Shown in pieces: positions 1 through 8,307 of a DNA stretch of 64,000 bases. Both the position numbers and the translations under genes were made by a program. Every line of letters begins with the position of its first letter. The stretch's first letter is position 1. Source of the DNA: Prevotella sp. (GTDB lineage: Bacteria > Bacteroidota > Bacteroidia > Bacteroidales > Bacteroidaceae); assembly GCA_017651265.1 (NCBI GenBank), contig JAGCDO010000039.1, positions 1 to 64,000 on the forward strand, written 5' to 3'. A model generated the notes under the pieces. The model saw only the letters and a list, made by a program, of their open reading frames with translations. It made no database searches and was not told the DNA's origin.

Positions 1-13
1 AGCAAAGGAATAA

Positions 14-44
14 TTTTCAATTCTCAATTTTCAACTTTCAATTA
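14..44. repeat. AT-rich CAATT-type short repeat
   Basis: Low-complexity run of TTTTCAA/TCTCAAT-like units just before the first gene. It resembles the CAATTAT heptamer arrays seen elsewhere in the window, but the copies are imperfect. Confidence 0.4.
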
Positions 45-51
45 TAATAAC

Positions 52-59
52 TATCTTTG
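52..59 (+). promoter_or_regulatory. -7 promoter element TATCTTTG
   Basis: Matches the Bacteroidetes -7 consensus TAnnTTTG, 20 bp before the start codon at 79. No convincing -33 TTG was identified. Confidence 0.6.
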
Positions 60-78
60 CACCATAATCACTATAGAA

Positions 79-1206
79 ATGAAGAATAAGAAGGCGTTTC
101 TGGAGCTGTTGAAAGCCGGACTGTGGGGCACGCAGCCGGAACAGTCGGTGTTTACGGAGAAAACCGACTGGGATGTGGTGTACCAGCTGACGAAGGAGCA
201 GACGGTGGTTGGTATCGTGACCGACGGTATATCGGCCCTGCCGAAACAGTTCCACGGACCGCGCCCGAAGATCATGCAGTTCTATGCTCGTACGATGAGT
301 CTGGAGGATGAGAACCGCAGAATGAATGCGTTCGTACCCCAGCTGATGATACAGCTGGAGCGAAAAGGGGTGCACTCGATGCTGCTGAAAGGGGCGGGTG
401 TGGCCACCTGCTACCGACAGCCGCTGCACCGCGTGGTGGGCGATATCGACTTGCTGGTACTCGATGCCGAGGAGTACCAATATGCACGTGAACTGATGCT
501 GATGATTGCTGAGGAGGTGGAAAATGAGGACGTTGGGAGGAAACACTCGGCGTTCCTGTACAAGGGGCTGACCATCGAGGTGCATGGCGACTTCCGCTTC
601 TATATCAACAAACAGTGTCGGTTGCATACCCCTGAATGGAAGAAGATACGACTGGCAGAGGGGGGGAGACATCTCACGGAGGGATTGCTCAAAGGGGCTA
701 TCCTGCCGCCTGTGCAGTTCGACGTGCTCTTTATCTTTGCCCATATGGTGGGGCACTATGCAGGATCGGGTGGGGTAGGACTCCGTCAGGTGTCCGACTG
801 GCTGATGTTCCTGCACCAGCATATTGCAGAGATTGATCTCCAGACACTCGAGGAGGATCTGGATTTTTTAGGTCTGAGGAAATACTGGGAGGTATTCGGT
901 GCCATGGCAGTGGATCAACTAGGGTTCCCGCAGGAACTCATGCCCTTATATCGCACTGACAACGTGAAGCTGGGACGGATTGTCCTGCAGAACATCTTCA
1001 AGACGGGTAACTTCGGGGCGAAGCAGAAGCAGGATCAACTGAAGGAGGGGGCGAACCCGATTGCGAAGAAGGTGGTTACGTTCTGGGGACAGATACCGGT
1101 GTATGCCCGCAACCTGCGGGTGTTCCCCAAGGACACCCTTTGGTGTTTCCGGCAATACATCGCCTCTGCGCTGCGGGGATATCAGACGAAGGTCATTGAC
1201 CCCTAA
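79..1206 (+). CDS. nucleotidyltransferase family protein (NTP_transf_5-like)
   Basis: A 375-residue cytoplasmic protein. LLKGAG (102-107) followed by GDIDLLV (121-127) matches the glycine and paired-aspartate pattern of the NTP_transf_5 group of predicted nucleotidyltransferases, which in Bacteroidetes often sit in capsule or glycan loci. No signal peptide or membrane segment is visible. The substrate is unknown. A TATCTTTG promoter element lies 20 bp upstream and supports this start. The gene is convergent with the downstream glycosyl-phosphate transferase gene and their stop codons overlap by 3-4 nt. Family assignment is fairly secure; the role in polysaccharide synthesis is inferred only from neighbours. 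Confidence 0.75.
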   Translation: MKNKKAFLELLKAGLWGTQPEQSVFTEKTDWDVVYQLTKEQTVVGIVTDGISALPKQFHGPRPKIMQFYARTMSLEDENRRMNAFVPQLMIQLERKGVHSMLLKGAGVATCYRQPLHRVVGDIDLLVLDAEEYQYARELMLMIAEEVENEDVGRKHSAFLYKGLTIEVHGDFRFYINKQCRLHTPEWKKIRLAEGGRHLTEGLLKGAILPPVQFDVLFIFAHMVGHYAGSGGVGLRQVSDWLMFLHQHIAEIDLQTLEEDLDFLGLRKYWEVFGAMAVDQLGFPQELMPLYRTDNVKLGRIVLQNIFKTGNFGAKQKQDQLKEGANPIAKKVVTFWGQIPVYARNLRVFPKDTLWCFRQYIASALRGYQTKVIDP

Positions 1207-2318
1207 ATACTATGTGGAACGCCCTCAACTTTCTTGATGAAATGGTTGATGACCCCATGGAGAACAAGCCATAGGGCGAAGTCGATGATGAGGATGTACG
1301 TGACGTTCAGGTATGGGTTGATCAGGTAGTTGAACACCATGTAGAACAGGGAGAGACTTACGATGGTGATTACCACATACCGCTTGTGCATGCCAGCCCG
1401 AAGCAGCTTGTGATGGATATGGTTGCGGTCGGGCTTGAACGGATTACGACCCTTGCGGATACGATGTACCGCCACACGGAGCACATCAAACAATGGTACG
1501 ATGAGGGCGCTGATGGCCACGATGACATGGTTGGTGGTGTTCACCCCTTCCGCGCCCGTCAGACAGATACGCAGGGCGAGGAAACTGATGATGAATCCTA
1601 AGGTAAGACTGCCCGTATCACCCATGAACAGCTTATGTCCGCGTTTCTGGTTCCCGAACACATTATAGAACCAGAAGGGAATAATAACGCCCAAGGTGGA
1701 GAATGCCACAAGGGCGTAGATGAGCTGCCGCTCCTTGATAAAGATGAATCCGAATGCCGTGAGGGCCAGGATAGTCAGCCCGGAGGCAAGTCCGTCCACA
1801 CCGTCTATCAGGTTAAATGCATTGGTGATATACACCACGATGAAGATGGTGAGTGGATAGCTGTAGCGGGCACGGATGGCGTTAAAGCCCATGAACCCGT
1901 CGAGGTCGTGCAGCCACAAACCGGAAACGGCCAAGAGGAGTCCGCAGATGATCTGTGCAATGAACTTCGACCGGTAGCTGATACCGATCAGATCGTCGCC
2001 CACACCCACCACATACAGGATGGTACCTCCAGCCAGCAGAAATAGGAACTCCACCAGTACGATGCGCTCGGGGATGAAGATCACGTCGTAGCCCAGGAGG
2101 TAGCGCACTGCCATCATCAGCGAGATGGAGATGATCAACACGGGGAAGAACGACAGTCCTCCCAGTCGCGGCACGGGCGTGTCGTGTATCTTTCGCTCAT
2201 CAGGGAGATCGTACAGCTGGTGTTTGTGCGAGATGAGCAGGATACGTGGTATGATGACACAGGCCATGAGGGCCGATATCAGGAATGATGCGATGATGAA
2301 TATATAGGCTGCGGGCAC
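1203..2318 (-). CDS. WecA/MraY-like undecaprenyl-phosphate sugar-1-phosphate transferase
   Basis: A 371-residue polytopic membrane protein of the PNPT family, which transfers a sugar-1-phosphate (typically GlcNAc-1-P) from a UDP-sugar to undecaprenyl phosphate, the first step of O-antigen, teichoic or capsule synthesis. Visible family motifs are DD at 108-109, the NAFNLIDGVDG block at 166-176, FMGDTGS at 231-237 and HIHH at 300-303, separated by about ten hydrophobic segments. These match WecA/TagO more than MraY. It is downstream of and co-directional with rmlA, the BY-kinase and the HAD gene, but separated from them by a 190-bp repeat element. The exact sugar cannot be read from sequence. 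Confidence 0.9.
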   Translation of the reverse strand: MPAAYIFIIASFLISALMACVIIPRILLISHKHQLYDLPDERKIHDTPVPRLGGLSFFPVLIISISLMMAVRYLLGYDVIFIPERIVLVEFLFLLAGGTILYVVGVGDDLIGISYRSKFIAQIICGLLLAVSGLWLHDLDGFMGFNAIRARYSYPLTIFIVVYITNAFNLIDGVDGLASGLTILALTAFGFIFIKERQLIYALVAFSTLGVIIPFWFYNVFGNQKRGHKLFMGDTGSLTLGFIISFLALRICLTGAEGVNTTNHVIVAISALIVPLFDVLRVAVHRIRKGRNPFKPDRNHIHHKLLRAGMHKRYVVITIVSLSLFYMVFNYLINPYLNVTYILIIDFALWLVLHGVINHFIKKVEGVPHSI

Positions 2319-2343
2319 TTTACTCTGAATTGTTTTGTATTTC

Positions 2344-2491
2344 GAGGAAGGAGGAAGGACGAAGGAGTAAGGAGAATACTATTAAGTACAGTCTCCGTAT
2401 TGTTCCTTCATTCTTACTTCTTCCTCATAATTATTAAATTTTAAATCTCAGTATCATTTCTCCTTCCTCCTTCGTCCTTCGTCCTTCCTCC
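2344..2491. repeat. GAAGGAC/GAAGGAG heptamer element with inverted ends (copy A)
   Basis: A 148-bp intergenic element. The left end is a run of 7-bp units (GAGGAAG, GACGAAG) and the right end is the pyrimidine complement (CTTCCTC, CTTCGTC), so the ends could pair. The first 15-20 bp inside each end are also found, inverted, in the element at 6540-6810, so this is a mobile or recombining repeat family rather than chance low complexity. Confidence 0.75.
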
Positions 2492-2510
2492 AGATAGAGC
2501 CCCTCGGGCT

Positions 2511-2930
2511 CTATCTACTCCACCACTTCTTTTTGGGCGGTTCAGAAACTTCGGGCTGACGCTCACGGACGATGTCGCGCCACGTCTTGTTCTCGGATAT
2601 CATGCGGTAGATGGTGCCCCAGTCGGGCAAGCCACCCACATTACGGTCGTCGATGAAGAGATCAACCTTGAGCTTGCGGGAGAAATGGATGTTCTTCTCC
2701 ACATCCTCCTCGGGGAAGTCGCGGTTGATGGCGTAGAAGTCAACCCCCCGCTCATGGCACCAGTCGATGGCCTCCTGCAGAAGTTCGCCCTCGCGCACCG
2801 ACCAAAGGATGAGCTGATGCCGGTCGTTGATCAGCATGCGGAGCGTTTCCGTGGCAAATGGGATCTCCCGTCCTATTGCCGGGTATTCATGCTCGACGAT
2901 GGTACCGTCGAAATCTACTGCTATGGTCAT
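2511..2930 (-). CDS. small HAD-superfamily hydrolase
   Basis: A 139-residue HAD-like protein. The N-terminal DFDGT (D6 and D8) is the HAD nucleophile/acid motif I, K86 is a plausible motif III lysine, and FIDDRN with D94-D95 gives motif IV. The cap is minimal. Similar stand-alone proteins are conserved in Bacteroides capsule loci, where their substrate is unknown. Its start overlaps the stop of the upstream BY-kinase gene by 4 nt (ATGA), so the two are probably translationally coupled. The C-terminus is basic (PPKKKWWSR). Enzyme class is secure; the substrate (sugar phosphate or other) is open. Confidence 0.8.
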   Translation of the reverse strand: MTIAVDFDGTIVEHEYPAIGREIPFATETLRMLINDRHQLILWSVREGELLQEAIDWCHERGVDFYAINRDFPEEDVEKNIHFSRKLKVDLFIDDRNVGGLPDWGTIYRMISENKTWRDIVRERQPEVSEPPKKKWWSR

Positions 2931-5452
2931 CTCTTCACGGAATCATCATCTTGGTTACTGTAGCGGCTCTTCGAGTAGTTGCCGTAGGTGCCATAGGTAC
3001 CGTAGCTGCCATACGAGCCATACGAGCCGTAGGAGCCGTAGCGACCGTAGCGTCCGTACTTGCCGTAGCGGCCATAGCTGCCGTAACGACTGTACTTACC
3101 GTAGCGACCATAACCGTAATAATAACCGTACTTCTTCTTCGACATGTCGATGCCGTTGATGACGATAGCCATGTTCGGCAACTTCTTGTCGGCACTCAGT
3201 CCGTTGATCAGCTCGAAGCTGGTCTTCGGGGTGAAGTCGGCACGGCACATATATACGGTGACGTCGCACACACGACCGATCTGGAGGGTATCGGACACCA
3301 GACCCACAGGGGCGGTATCGACGATGATATAGTCGTACTCGCTGCGCAGAATCTGGAAGATCTCATCCAACGACTGGCGTGACACGATTTCGGTAGGGTT
3401 CGGCGGAATCGGACCGGCCAGCAGCAGGTCGAGGTCGTCGTGTACGCCTGAAGGCAGGATCTGAGACCGCACATCCTCCAGCGTGGGATGATCGTGGGTG
3501 AGGATAGGCGTGATGCCGTGCACCTCGTCGTCGATGTCGAACTGCTCAGCCAATCTCGGCTTACGGATATCCAAACCTACAAGGATGACCTTTTTGTGCA
3601 GGAGGGCGAAGCTCACGGCGAGGTTCGAAGCATTGAAGGTCTTACCTTCGCCTGAGGTAGTGGAAGTGAACATGATGACCTTGTCGTTCTCTTTCATCAT
3701 GAACTGCAGGTTGGTACGCATGGTGCGGAACACCTCTTCCATCTGGTTGTTCTGGTTCTCGTGCACCACGATGTCGGCCTTGGCCTTTGCTGATTCGTTG
3801 GCTACAGCCACATCGGCCAGAATGGGCAAGTCGGTAAGCTTCACCACATCCTCGTGTCCTTCGATGCGATAGCGGAAGAAGTAGATGAGGAAGAAAACCA
3901 AACTTGGGATGGCAAGTCCTGTAGCAAGGGCAATAAGATACTCCTTATTAGGTTCTGGTGACACCTGTGCACCGAATTTCGGGTTATCGATCAGCTTACC
4001 CTTGTCAGCAGTGGATGATAGGGAGATGGAGTTCTCCTCACGCTTCTGGAGGAGCATCAGGTACAGACCGGATTTTACCTCTTGCTGACGACCGATCTGC
4101 GAGAGCATACGCTCGTGCTCAGGCGACTGGTTGGCGGCGCTCACATACTGACCGTGCTGCTGCATGAGCAGGTTGCGACGGAACTCAGCATTGTGACGGG
4201 CCTGGTCGAGTGTCATCTTGATGCTGTTATACAACTCGTCTAATTGGAAAGTCAAAGGCTCCACGGCCGGACTGTTCTCAGCGGCTGTGCGGAGCAAGCG
4301 GTTACGCTGACCCACGATGGTGTTGTACTGGGCAATGAGCTGCGAAACAGAAGCATCGGTCACGTTGGCCGGCATCATCTGGTATTTGTTGCTGGGTGAG
4401 CTAATGGCATTGTCCAAGTCGTTGATGAACATGAGCTGCATGTTTACCTCGTTCATCTGCTTCTGAGTCTGGTCAGCATTTTCGGAGGCCTTCTGCACCG
4501 TGGCCTTCATCTCACTCAGAGCCTGACGGTTGCGGTAGCTTTCGATGGTGCTCTCGGTGCTGCTCAGTTCACCACTGATTTTTGCGATACGGTCGTTGAT
4601 GAACTCCTCGGTGCGTACAGCCACCTCGTTCTTGTCCTCGTTGGCCTGACGGTTGTAGCTGGTCACGATCTGACGGAGATAGTCGATGGCTCTGATGGGG
4701 AGATCATCAACAATCGAAAGGTTGAGGATGGAGGTTCCTTCGGTCTCGGCCACGTTCAGCCTACCGGCATACGAGCCGGCCAGACGGGCGGGGGAGTTGA
4801 TGGAAACGAGCTCCGTTTCACCATCACCTAATACATTATTAGTGGTGTAGAACGTCAGGTAGCCTGCCTTGGTGCGGATGGTACAGGGGAACTTCGACAG
4901 CATACGGTCGATGCCGTACGGACCTTTAGAGGTAACCTCATCTACGGGGATGTAATAGGTACCTTCCACATGGTACTCATCTCCCTTACGGGTAATCTCC
5001 AGGTTGATAGGACGGTTGAGTTTCTCCACGCTCACGGGGTCGATCTCCACGGTGACGGGCTGGTTCTTGTACAGACTACGGTTGCGGATCAAACCCTTAG
5101 CATTGTAACGTGTGTAGAGCTTCAGGTCGCGAATGGTTTCCTCGGCAATGGCCGTGGATTTCATAATCAGCTTCTCGTTCTCCATACCGTAGCTTTGTAC
5201 CACCTCGCCTAACGCATTGATGGAGCGGAGGTTGGTGGTGCTGTTGGTCTTGACGAACACCTTGGCAAAGGCACTGTAATACGGAGTGGTATAGCGCAGA
5301 TGCAGCCAGGCAATGCCTAAGCAGATGATCAACGACAGTAAAAACCACTGCCAGTGCAGGATGAGCACATCAATAATGGCTCGCAGGTCGAAGAAGGAAC
5401 CACCTTTCTCTTCTTCTAATTCCATGGGTTTTTTTACAATTTCTTCTGACAT
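2927..5452 (-). CDS. Wzc-like polysaccharide co-polymerase / BY-kinase with Tyr-Gly tail
   Basis: An 841-residue inner-membrane protein controlling export and chain length of capsular or exopolysaccharide. An N-terminal Wzz domain with a membrane helix near residues 32-52 is followed by a long periplasmic coiled-coil region (about 270-470), a second membrane helix near 505-525, and a cytoplasmic tyrosine kinase domain. That domain has Walker A GEGKT near 601-605, Walker A' VILVGLDIRKPR and Walker B YIIVDTAP near 706-713. The C-terminus (about 773-834) is a run of YG-x triplets containing about 21 tyrosines, far denser than the usual 5-8 tyrosine cluster. It lies between rmlA (53 bp upstream) and the HAD gene (4-nt overlap). 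No wza-like exporter gene is in the window. Confidence 0.92.
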   Translation of the reverse strand: MSEEIVKKPMELEEEKGGSFFDLRAIIDVLILHWQWFLLSLIICLGIAWLHLRYTTPYYSAFAKVFVKTNSTTNLRSINALGEVVQSYGMENEKLIMKSTAIAEETIRDLKLYTRYNAKGLIRNRSLYKNQPVTVEIDPVSVEKLNRPINLEITRKGDEYHVEGTYYIPVDEVTSKGPYGIDRMLSKFPCTIRTKAGYLTFYTTNNVLGDGETELVSINSPARLAGSYAGRLNVAETEGTSILNLSIVDDLPIRAIDYLRQIVTSYNRQANEDKNEVAVRTEEFINDRIAKISGELSSTESTIESYRNRQALSEMKATVQKASENADQTQKQMNEVNMQLMFINDLDNAISSPSNKYQMMPANVTDASVSQLIAQYNTIVGQRNRLLRTAAENSPAVEPLTFQLDELYNSIKMTLDQARHNAEFRRNLLMQQHGQYVSAANQSPEHERMLSQIGRQQEVKSGLYLMLLQKREENSISLSSTADKGKLIDNPKFGAQVSPEPNKEYLIALATGLAIPSLVFFLIYFFRYRIEGHEDVVKLTDLPILADVAVANESAKAKADIVVHENQNNQMEEVFRTMRTNLQFMMKENDKVIMFTSTTSGEGKTFNASNLAVSFALLHKKVILVGLDIRKPRLAEQFDIDDEVHGITPILTHDHPTLEDVRSQILPSGVHDDLDLLLAGPIPPNPTEIVSRQSLDEIFQILRSEYDYIIVDTAPVGLVSDTLQIGRVCDVTVYMCRADFTPKTSFELINGLSADKKLPNMAIVINGIDMSKKKYGYYYGYGRYGKYSRYGSYGRYGKYGRYGRYGSYGSYGSYGSYGTYGTYGNYSKSRYSNQDDDSVKR
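2965..3125 (-). repeat. 9-bp tandem coding repeats (Tyr-Gly-x triplets) in the BY-kinase tail
   Basis: On the coding strand the tail is built from near-identical 9-bp units of the form TACGGnNNN, encoding YG plus S, T, R or K. Long runs of such units are prone to slippage in steps of three residues, so the number of phosphorylatable tyrosines may vary between strains. Confidence 0.8.
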
Positions 5453-5474
5453 ATTTCTTTTTTATTTTTAATTG

Positions 5475-5487
5475 CTAGAAATACTAG
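5475..5487. repeat. two CTAG units at 9-bp spacing
   Basis: CTAG occurs at 5475 and 5484 in the 53-bp gap between rmlA and the BY-kinase gene, with the same 9-bp spacing as the longer CTAGTGTTA array at 20050-20089. Confidence 0.4.
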
Positions 5488-5505
5488 TGTAGCTTGGAGG
5501 CTGGC

Positions 5506-6384
5506 TTATGGGTTTTCTGCTAGGGCCAGCAGGTATTTACCATATTCGTTTTTCGCCATGGGCTGCGCCACCTTGATGAGCTGTTCCTTGGTGATCCAGC
5601 CCTTCTTGTATGCGATTTCCTCGAGACAGGCGATCTTCAGGCCCTGGCGCTTCTCGATGACCTCGATGAAGGTGGAGGCCTCCGACAGACTGTCGTGGGT
5701 GCCGGTATCGAGCCAGGCAAAGCCGCGCAGGAAGGGTTTCACCAGCAGGGCATCCTGCTTGAGGTATTCCTGATTCACCGTGGTAATCTCTAACTCGCCA
5801 CGGGCACTGGGCTTGATATGCTTGGCAATCTCTACGACGCTATTGGGGTAGAAATACAATCCCACCACGGCATAGTTGCTCTTGGGATGCTGGGGCTTCT
5901 CCTCGATGGAGAGACAACGACCGTCGGCATCGAACTCAGCCACGCCGTAGCGCTCGGGGTCGTTCACGTAGTAGCCGAACACCGTGGCCTTACCGTGCTG
6001 CTCGGCATCGATCACGCTCTGCTTCAACAGAGAGGTGAAGCCGGCACCATGGAAGATGTTGTCACCCAGTACCAGACAGGCACAGTCGTCACCGATGAAC
6101 TCCTCGCCGATGATGAAGGCCTGAGCCAATCCGTCGGGAGAGGGCTGCTCGGCGTATTCGAAGCGCACACCGATGTCGGAGCCGTCGCCTAACAGGCGCT
6201 TGAAGCCTGGCAGATCGTGGGGCGTGGAGATGATCAGGATGTCCCTGATGCCTGCCAACATTAATACCGAAATGGGATAGTAAATCATCGGCTTATCGAA
6301 TATCGGGATAAGCTGCTTGCTGATTCCTTTTGTGATGGGGTAGAGACGTGTGCCGCTACCGCCCGCTAAAACGATTCCTTTCAT
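5506..6384 (-). CDS. rfbA: glucose-1-phosphate thymidylyltransferase
   Basis: A 292-residue RmlA/RfbA enzyme that makes dTDP-glucose from dTTP and glucose-1-phosphate, the first step to dTDP-L-rhamnose. The start at 6384 is chosen because the protein then begins [18 protein letters not shown], the canonical nucleotide-binding motif, giving the family's usual length. The open frame continues about 90 codons further upstream, but that part only translates repeat [11 protein letters not shown], the substrate loop EEKP and the C-terminal LDTGTHDSL region are typical. A TATCTTTG promoter element lies about 45 bp upstream. rmlB, rmlC and rmlD are not in the window. The gene heads a co-directional cluster with the BY-kinase and HAD genes. 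Confidence 0.95.
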   Translation of the reverse strand: MKGIVLAGGSGTRLYPITKGISKQLIPIFDKPMIYYPISVLMLAGIRDILIISTPHDLPGFKRLLGDGSDIGVRFEYAEQPSPDGLAQAFIIGEEFIGDDCACLVLGDNIFHGAGFTSLLKQSVIDAEQHGKATVFGYYVNDPERYGVAEFDADGRCLSIEEKPQHPKSNYAVVGLYFYPNSVVEIAKHIKPSARGELEITTVNQEYLKQDALLVKPFLRGFAWLDTGTHDSLSEASTFIEVIEKRQGLKIACLEEIAYKKGWITKEQLIKVAQPMAKNEYGKYLLALAENP

Positions 6385-6426
6385 ATCGTTTCGAAAACTT
6401 AAGTCCAATCTTTTATAAAAACTGTG

Positions 6427-6434
6427 CAAAGATA
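6427..6434 (-). promoter_or_regulatory. -7 promoter element TATCTTTG for rfbA
   Basis: On the minus strand the sequence reads TATCTTTGCAC, the Bacteroidetes -7 element, about 43 bp before the rfbA start codon. This supports the short form of RfbA. Confidence 0.65.
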
Positions 6435-6539
6435 ATAATTTTATGCCATAGATAGCGAAGAATCCATAGAATTTTTGTAATTTTGCATCGATTTTTTGAG
6501 GAAATAGGGGCACAACCCCCAATAATGAGGGTTGAGCAC

Positions 6540-6810
6540 GAGGAAGGAGGAAGGACGAAGGAGGAAGGAAGGTTTCTCGAGGAAGGAGGAAGGAAGGTTT
6601 CTCGAGGAAGGAGGAAGGACGAAGGAGGAAGGAGAAATGATACTGAGATATTGATAACAAGAATTATATATAAATGAAGGAAAGGGGTATAAGGAATAAT
6701 AAGTAAGAGACTGGAGATAGGATCGATGAGACGGAGTTTGTACTTAATGGTATTCTCCTTCCTCCTTCGTCCTTCCTCCTTCCTCGAAAAACCTTCCTCG
6801 AAAAACTTTC
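6540..6810. repeat. GAAGGAC/GAAGGAG heptamer element with inverted ends (copy B)
   Basis: Most of the 448-bp gap between rfbA and the next gene. Purine-rich heptamers run to about 6633 and pyrimidine-rich heptamers from about 6756. Just inside the arms, AAATGATACTGAGAT and GTACTTAATGGTATTCTCC match the inner ends of the element at 2344-2491 in inverted orientation. The centre differs between the copies. The left arm contains a partial duplication joined by GGTTTCTC. Confidence 0.75.
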
Positions 6811-6832
6811 CTCGATATAACAATAAAAGACA

Positions 6833-7453
6833 ATGGGAATATTTGACAAACTCTTCGGAAAGAAGGGTGCAGAAGAGAAGAAAGCAGGCGGTATGGAAGA
6901 CTACATGACACTCATCCGGGTGTATTTCCAGGCTGCTATAGCAGAGACGGCAGGCATCACCAACTTGGCTGTGCTGCCCGACCTCCGCGTGTTCAAGAAT
7001 ACACTGAAGGTGCCGACGATGAAGAACAAACTGGGCATCGCCGAGAAGATCCAGTGCAAGAAGATGCTCAAGGACTTCTACAAGACCGATGATGACTTCT
7101 TCAAGGAGATCGATAACAGCGTGAAGAAGAACTGTAAGAAGATGCAGGACGTGCAGACGTACCTGATACAGTTCCAGAACTTCTCGCAGGATTTGATGAT
7201 GCTCACTGGGAACCTGATGAAGTTCAAACTGCGCGTGCCGTCGATCTTCAAGAAAGTGATTTACGCAGCCACGGAAAAGACTGTGGGTGACATCTTTACG
7301 AAGAATGACTTTAGTGATGCAGGAGCGCTGAAAACAGTGGCTGCCATCCGCAACTATAACAAACGCCTGGGCTTCTCCCAGAAGTGGGTCACCGACTTCA
7401 TCTACCAGATCGTGATGCTGGCTAAGAAGGAGAAGAAACCGAAGGAGGAATAA
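6833..7453 (+). CDS. conserved hypothetical protein
   Basis: A 206-residue soluble protein that I do not recognise. It begins MGIFDKLFGKK, a short amphipathic start, and is lysine-rich throughout with a basic, disordered C-terminus (KKEKKPKEE). The middle is predicted mostly helical, with a VQTYLIQFQNFSQDLMMLTGNLM stretch that could pack as a helical bundle. There is no signal peptide, membrane segment or recognisable catalytic motif. It stands alone between two repeat-rich intergenic regions; no TAnnTTTG promoter is evident, but codon usage resembles the neighbouring genes. It is probably a real gene of a Bacteroidales-restricted family of unknown function. Confidence 0.7.
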   Translation: MGIFDKLFGKKGAEEKKAGGMEDYMTLIRVYFQAAIAETAGITNLAVLPDLRVFKNTLKVPTMKNKLGIAEKIQCKKMLKDFYKTDDDFFKEIDNSVKKNCKKMQDVQTYLIQFQNFSQDLMMLTGNLMKFKLRVPSIFKKVIYAATEKTVGDIFTKNDFSDAGALKTVAAIRNYNKRLGFSQKWVTDFIYQIVMLAKKEKKPKEE

Positions 7454-7479
7454 TAGTTTTCTCCCACAGAGAAACTATT

Positions 7480-7880
7480 TAGCCCCATAGAAATAGAATT
7501 ATTTTTTTATTTCCCGCAGAAATAGATTTTTTAAGTCCCGCAGAAATCGCAGAAATCGCAGAAAGGGCTGCGCCCAGCCATGCGGCATGATTATCCTCAC
7601 GTTGGCTTGTTCAGCTCCCCACCCAAACCTGCAGGCCCGTTGCTCGTTCGGCTCCCCACCCCTCTAAGGGGCGGGGTTCCTGGCAAGGGGGGCGGGGTGC
7701 TGAAGTTACTGACCCCACCCCTCGCTACGCTCACCCCTCCCCTACGATTGGGAGGGGGGTTGATTACCACTAGCGCCAATCACCATAGCATAAAATTTCT
7801 GCCATTTCTGCGATTTCTGCGGGACTTAAAAAATCTATTTCAGCGGGACTTAAAAAAAAATCTCCAGTTCAGTGGGAACC
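7480..7880. repeat. MITE-like element with about 45-bp inverted terminal repeats
   Basis: Most of the 557-bp gap between two genes. The left arm (about 7520-7564) and right arm (about 7796-7840) are reverse complements over about 45 bp with one mismatch. Both contain AAGTCCCGCAGAAATCGCAG and 9-bp tandem units GCAGAAATC. Weaker inverted similarity continues outward (GCAGAAATAG against GCTGAAATAG, then A/T runs). The centre contains a GC-rich dispersed repeat. A 104-codon open frame inside is an artefact. Confidence 0.75.
7653..7702. repeat. GC-rich dispersed palindromic repeat, copy 1
   Basis: CCCCACCCCTCTAAGGGGCG followed by GGGTTCCTGGCAAGGGGGGC. The same roughly 45-bp sequence occurs at 10789-10833. 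It is a GC-rich imperfect palindrome in otherwise AT-rich intergenic DNA. Confidence 0.8.
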
Positions 7881-7986
7881 TATATTTTCGTTGAGAAAAT
7901 AAAACATCTGTGTGGTAGAAACGTGAAAGATGTGAGATATTTACAAAAATTTGTTTGAGAAATTTTGCAGAATACGGAAAAAGTTT

Positions 7987-7994
7987 TATCTTTG
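7987..7994 (+). promoter_or_regulatory. -7 promoter element TATCTTTG
   Basis: TAnnTTTG match 18 bp before the ATG at 8012. It decides the start of the coiled-coil gene, because the longer upstream open frame would begin before this promoter. Confidence 0.65.
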
Positions 7995-8011
7995 TAGGCA
8001 AATTCAATCCT

Positions 8012-8305
8012 ATGGCTGAGGAAAGTAGTATCTTGAAGTTGTTTACAACCCGCATGCGGCAGCTGATTCTCCAGTACCAAGCTACGAAAAAGGAGAACGA
8101 ACAACTGTGTGCGCAGGTTGCACAGCGCGACAGCGAAATCAAGCAGTTACAAGAGCAGCTCAATCAGGCAAGGAACGATTACCAAAGCCTTCAGATGGCC
8201 AAGATGATCGAGATTACCGACGGTGACATGGAAGCCGCCAAGAAACGGATCGCAGGGCTCATCAGGGAGGTGAACAAATGTATCACACTGCTTAGTGATC
8301 AATAG
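8012..8305 (+). CDS. small coiled-coil protein upstream of zapA
   Basis: A 97-residue protein with heptad-type, Gln/Glu-rich sequence from about 15 to 60 (KKENEQLCAQVAQRDSEIKQ region), predicted to be a parallel coiled coil, then a short helical C-terminus. An upstream in-frame ATG exists at 7955, but a TATCTTTG promoter lies at 7987, so ATG 8012 is chosen. It is separated from zapA by 2 nt and probably co-transcribed with zapA and rny. This arrangement recurs in Bacteroidetes. A ZapB-like role in the division apparatus is plausible from size, coiled coil and context, but is inference. Confidence 0.75.
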   Translation: MAEESSILKLFTTRMRQLILQYQATKKENEQLCAQVAQRDSEIKQLQEQLNQARNDYQSLQMAKMIEITDGDMEAAKKRIAGLIREVNKCITLLSDQ

Positions 8306-8307
8306 CG

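Noticed and set aside
2858-3382. 174-codon plus-strand frame rich in Ala/Val
   Set aside because: Shadow of the 9-bp Tyr-Gly repeats of the BY-kinase gene on the other strand.
6385-6660. N-terminal extension of RfbA
   Set aside because: The extra 92 codons translate repeat DNA and a promoter element; the canonical N-terminus starts at 6384.
7580-7894. 104-codon open frame
   Set aside because: It only translates GC-rich and GCAGAAATC repeats inside an inverted-repeat element; no protein-like composition.
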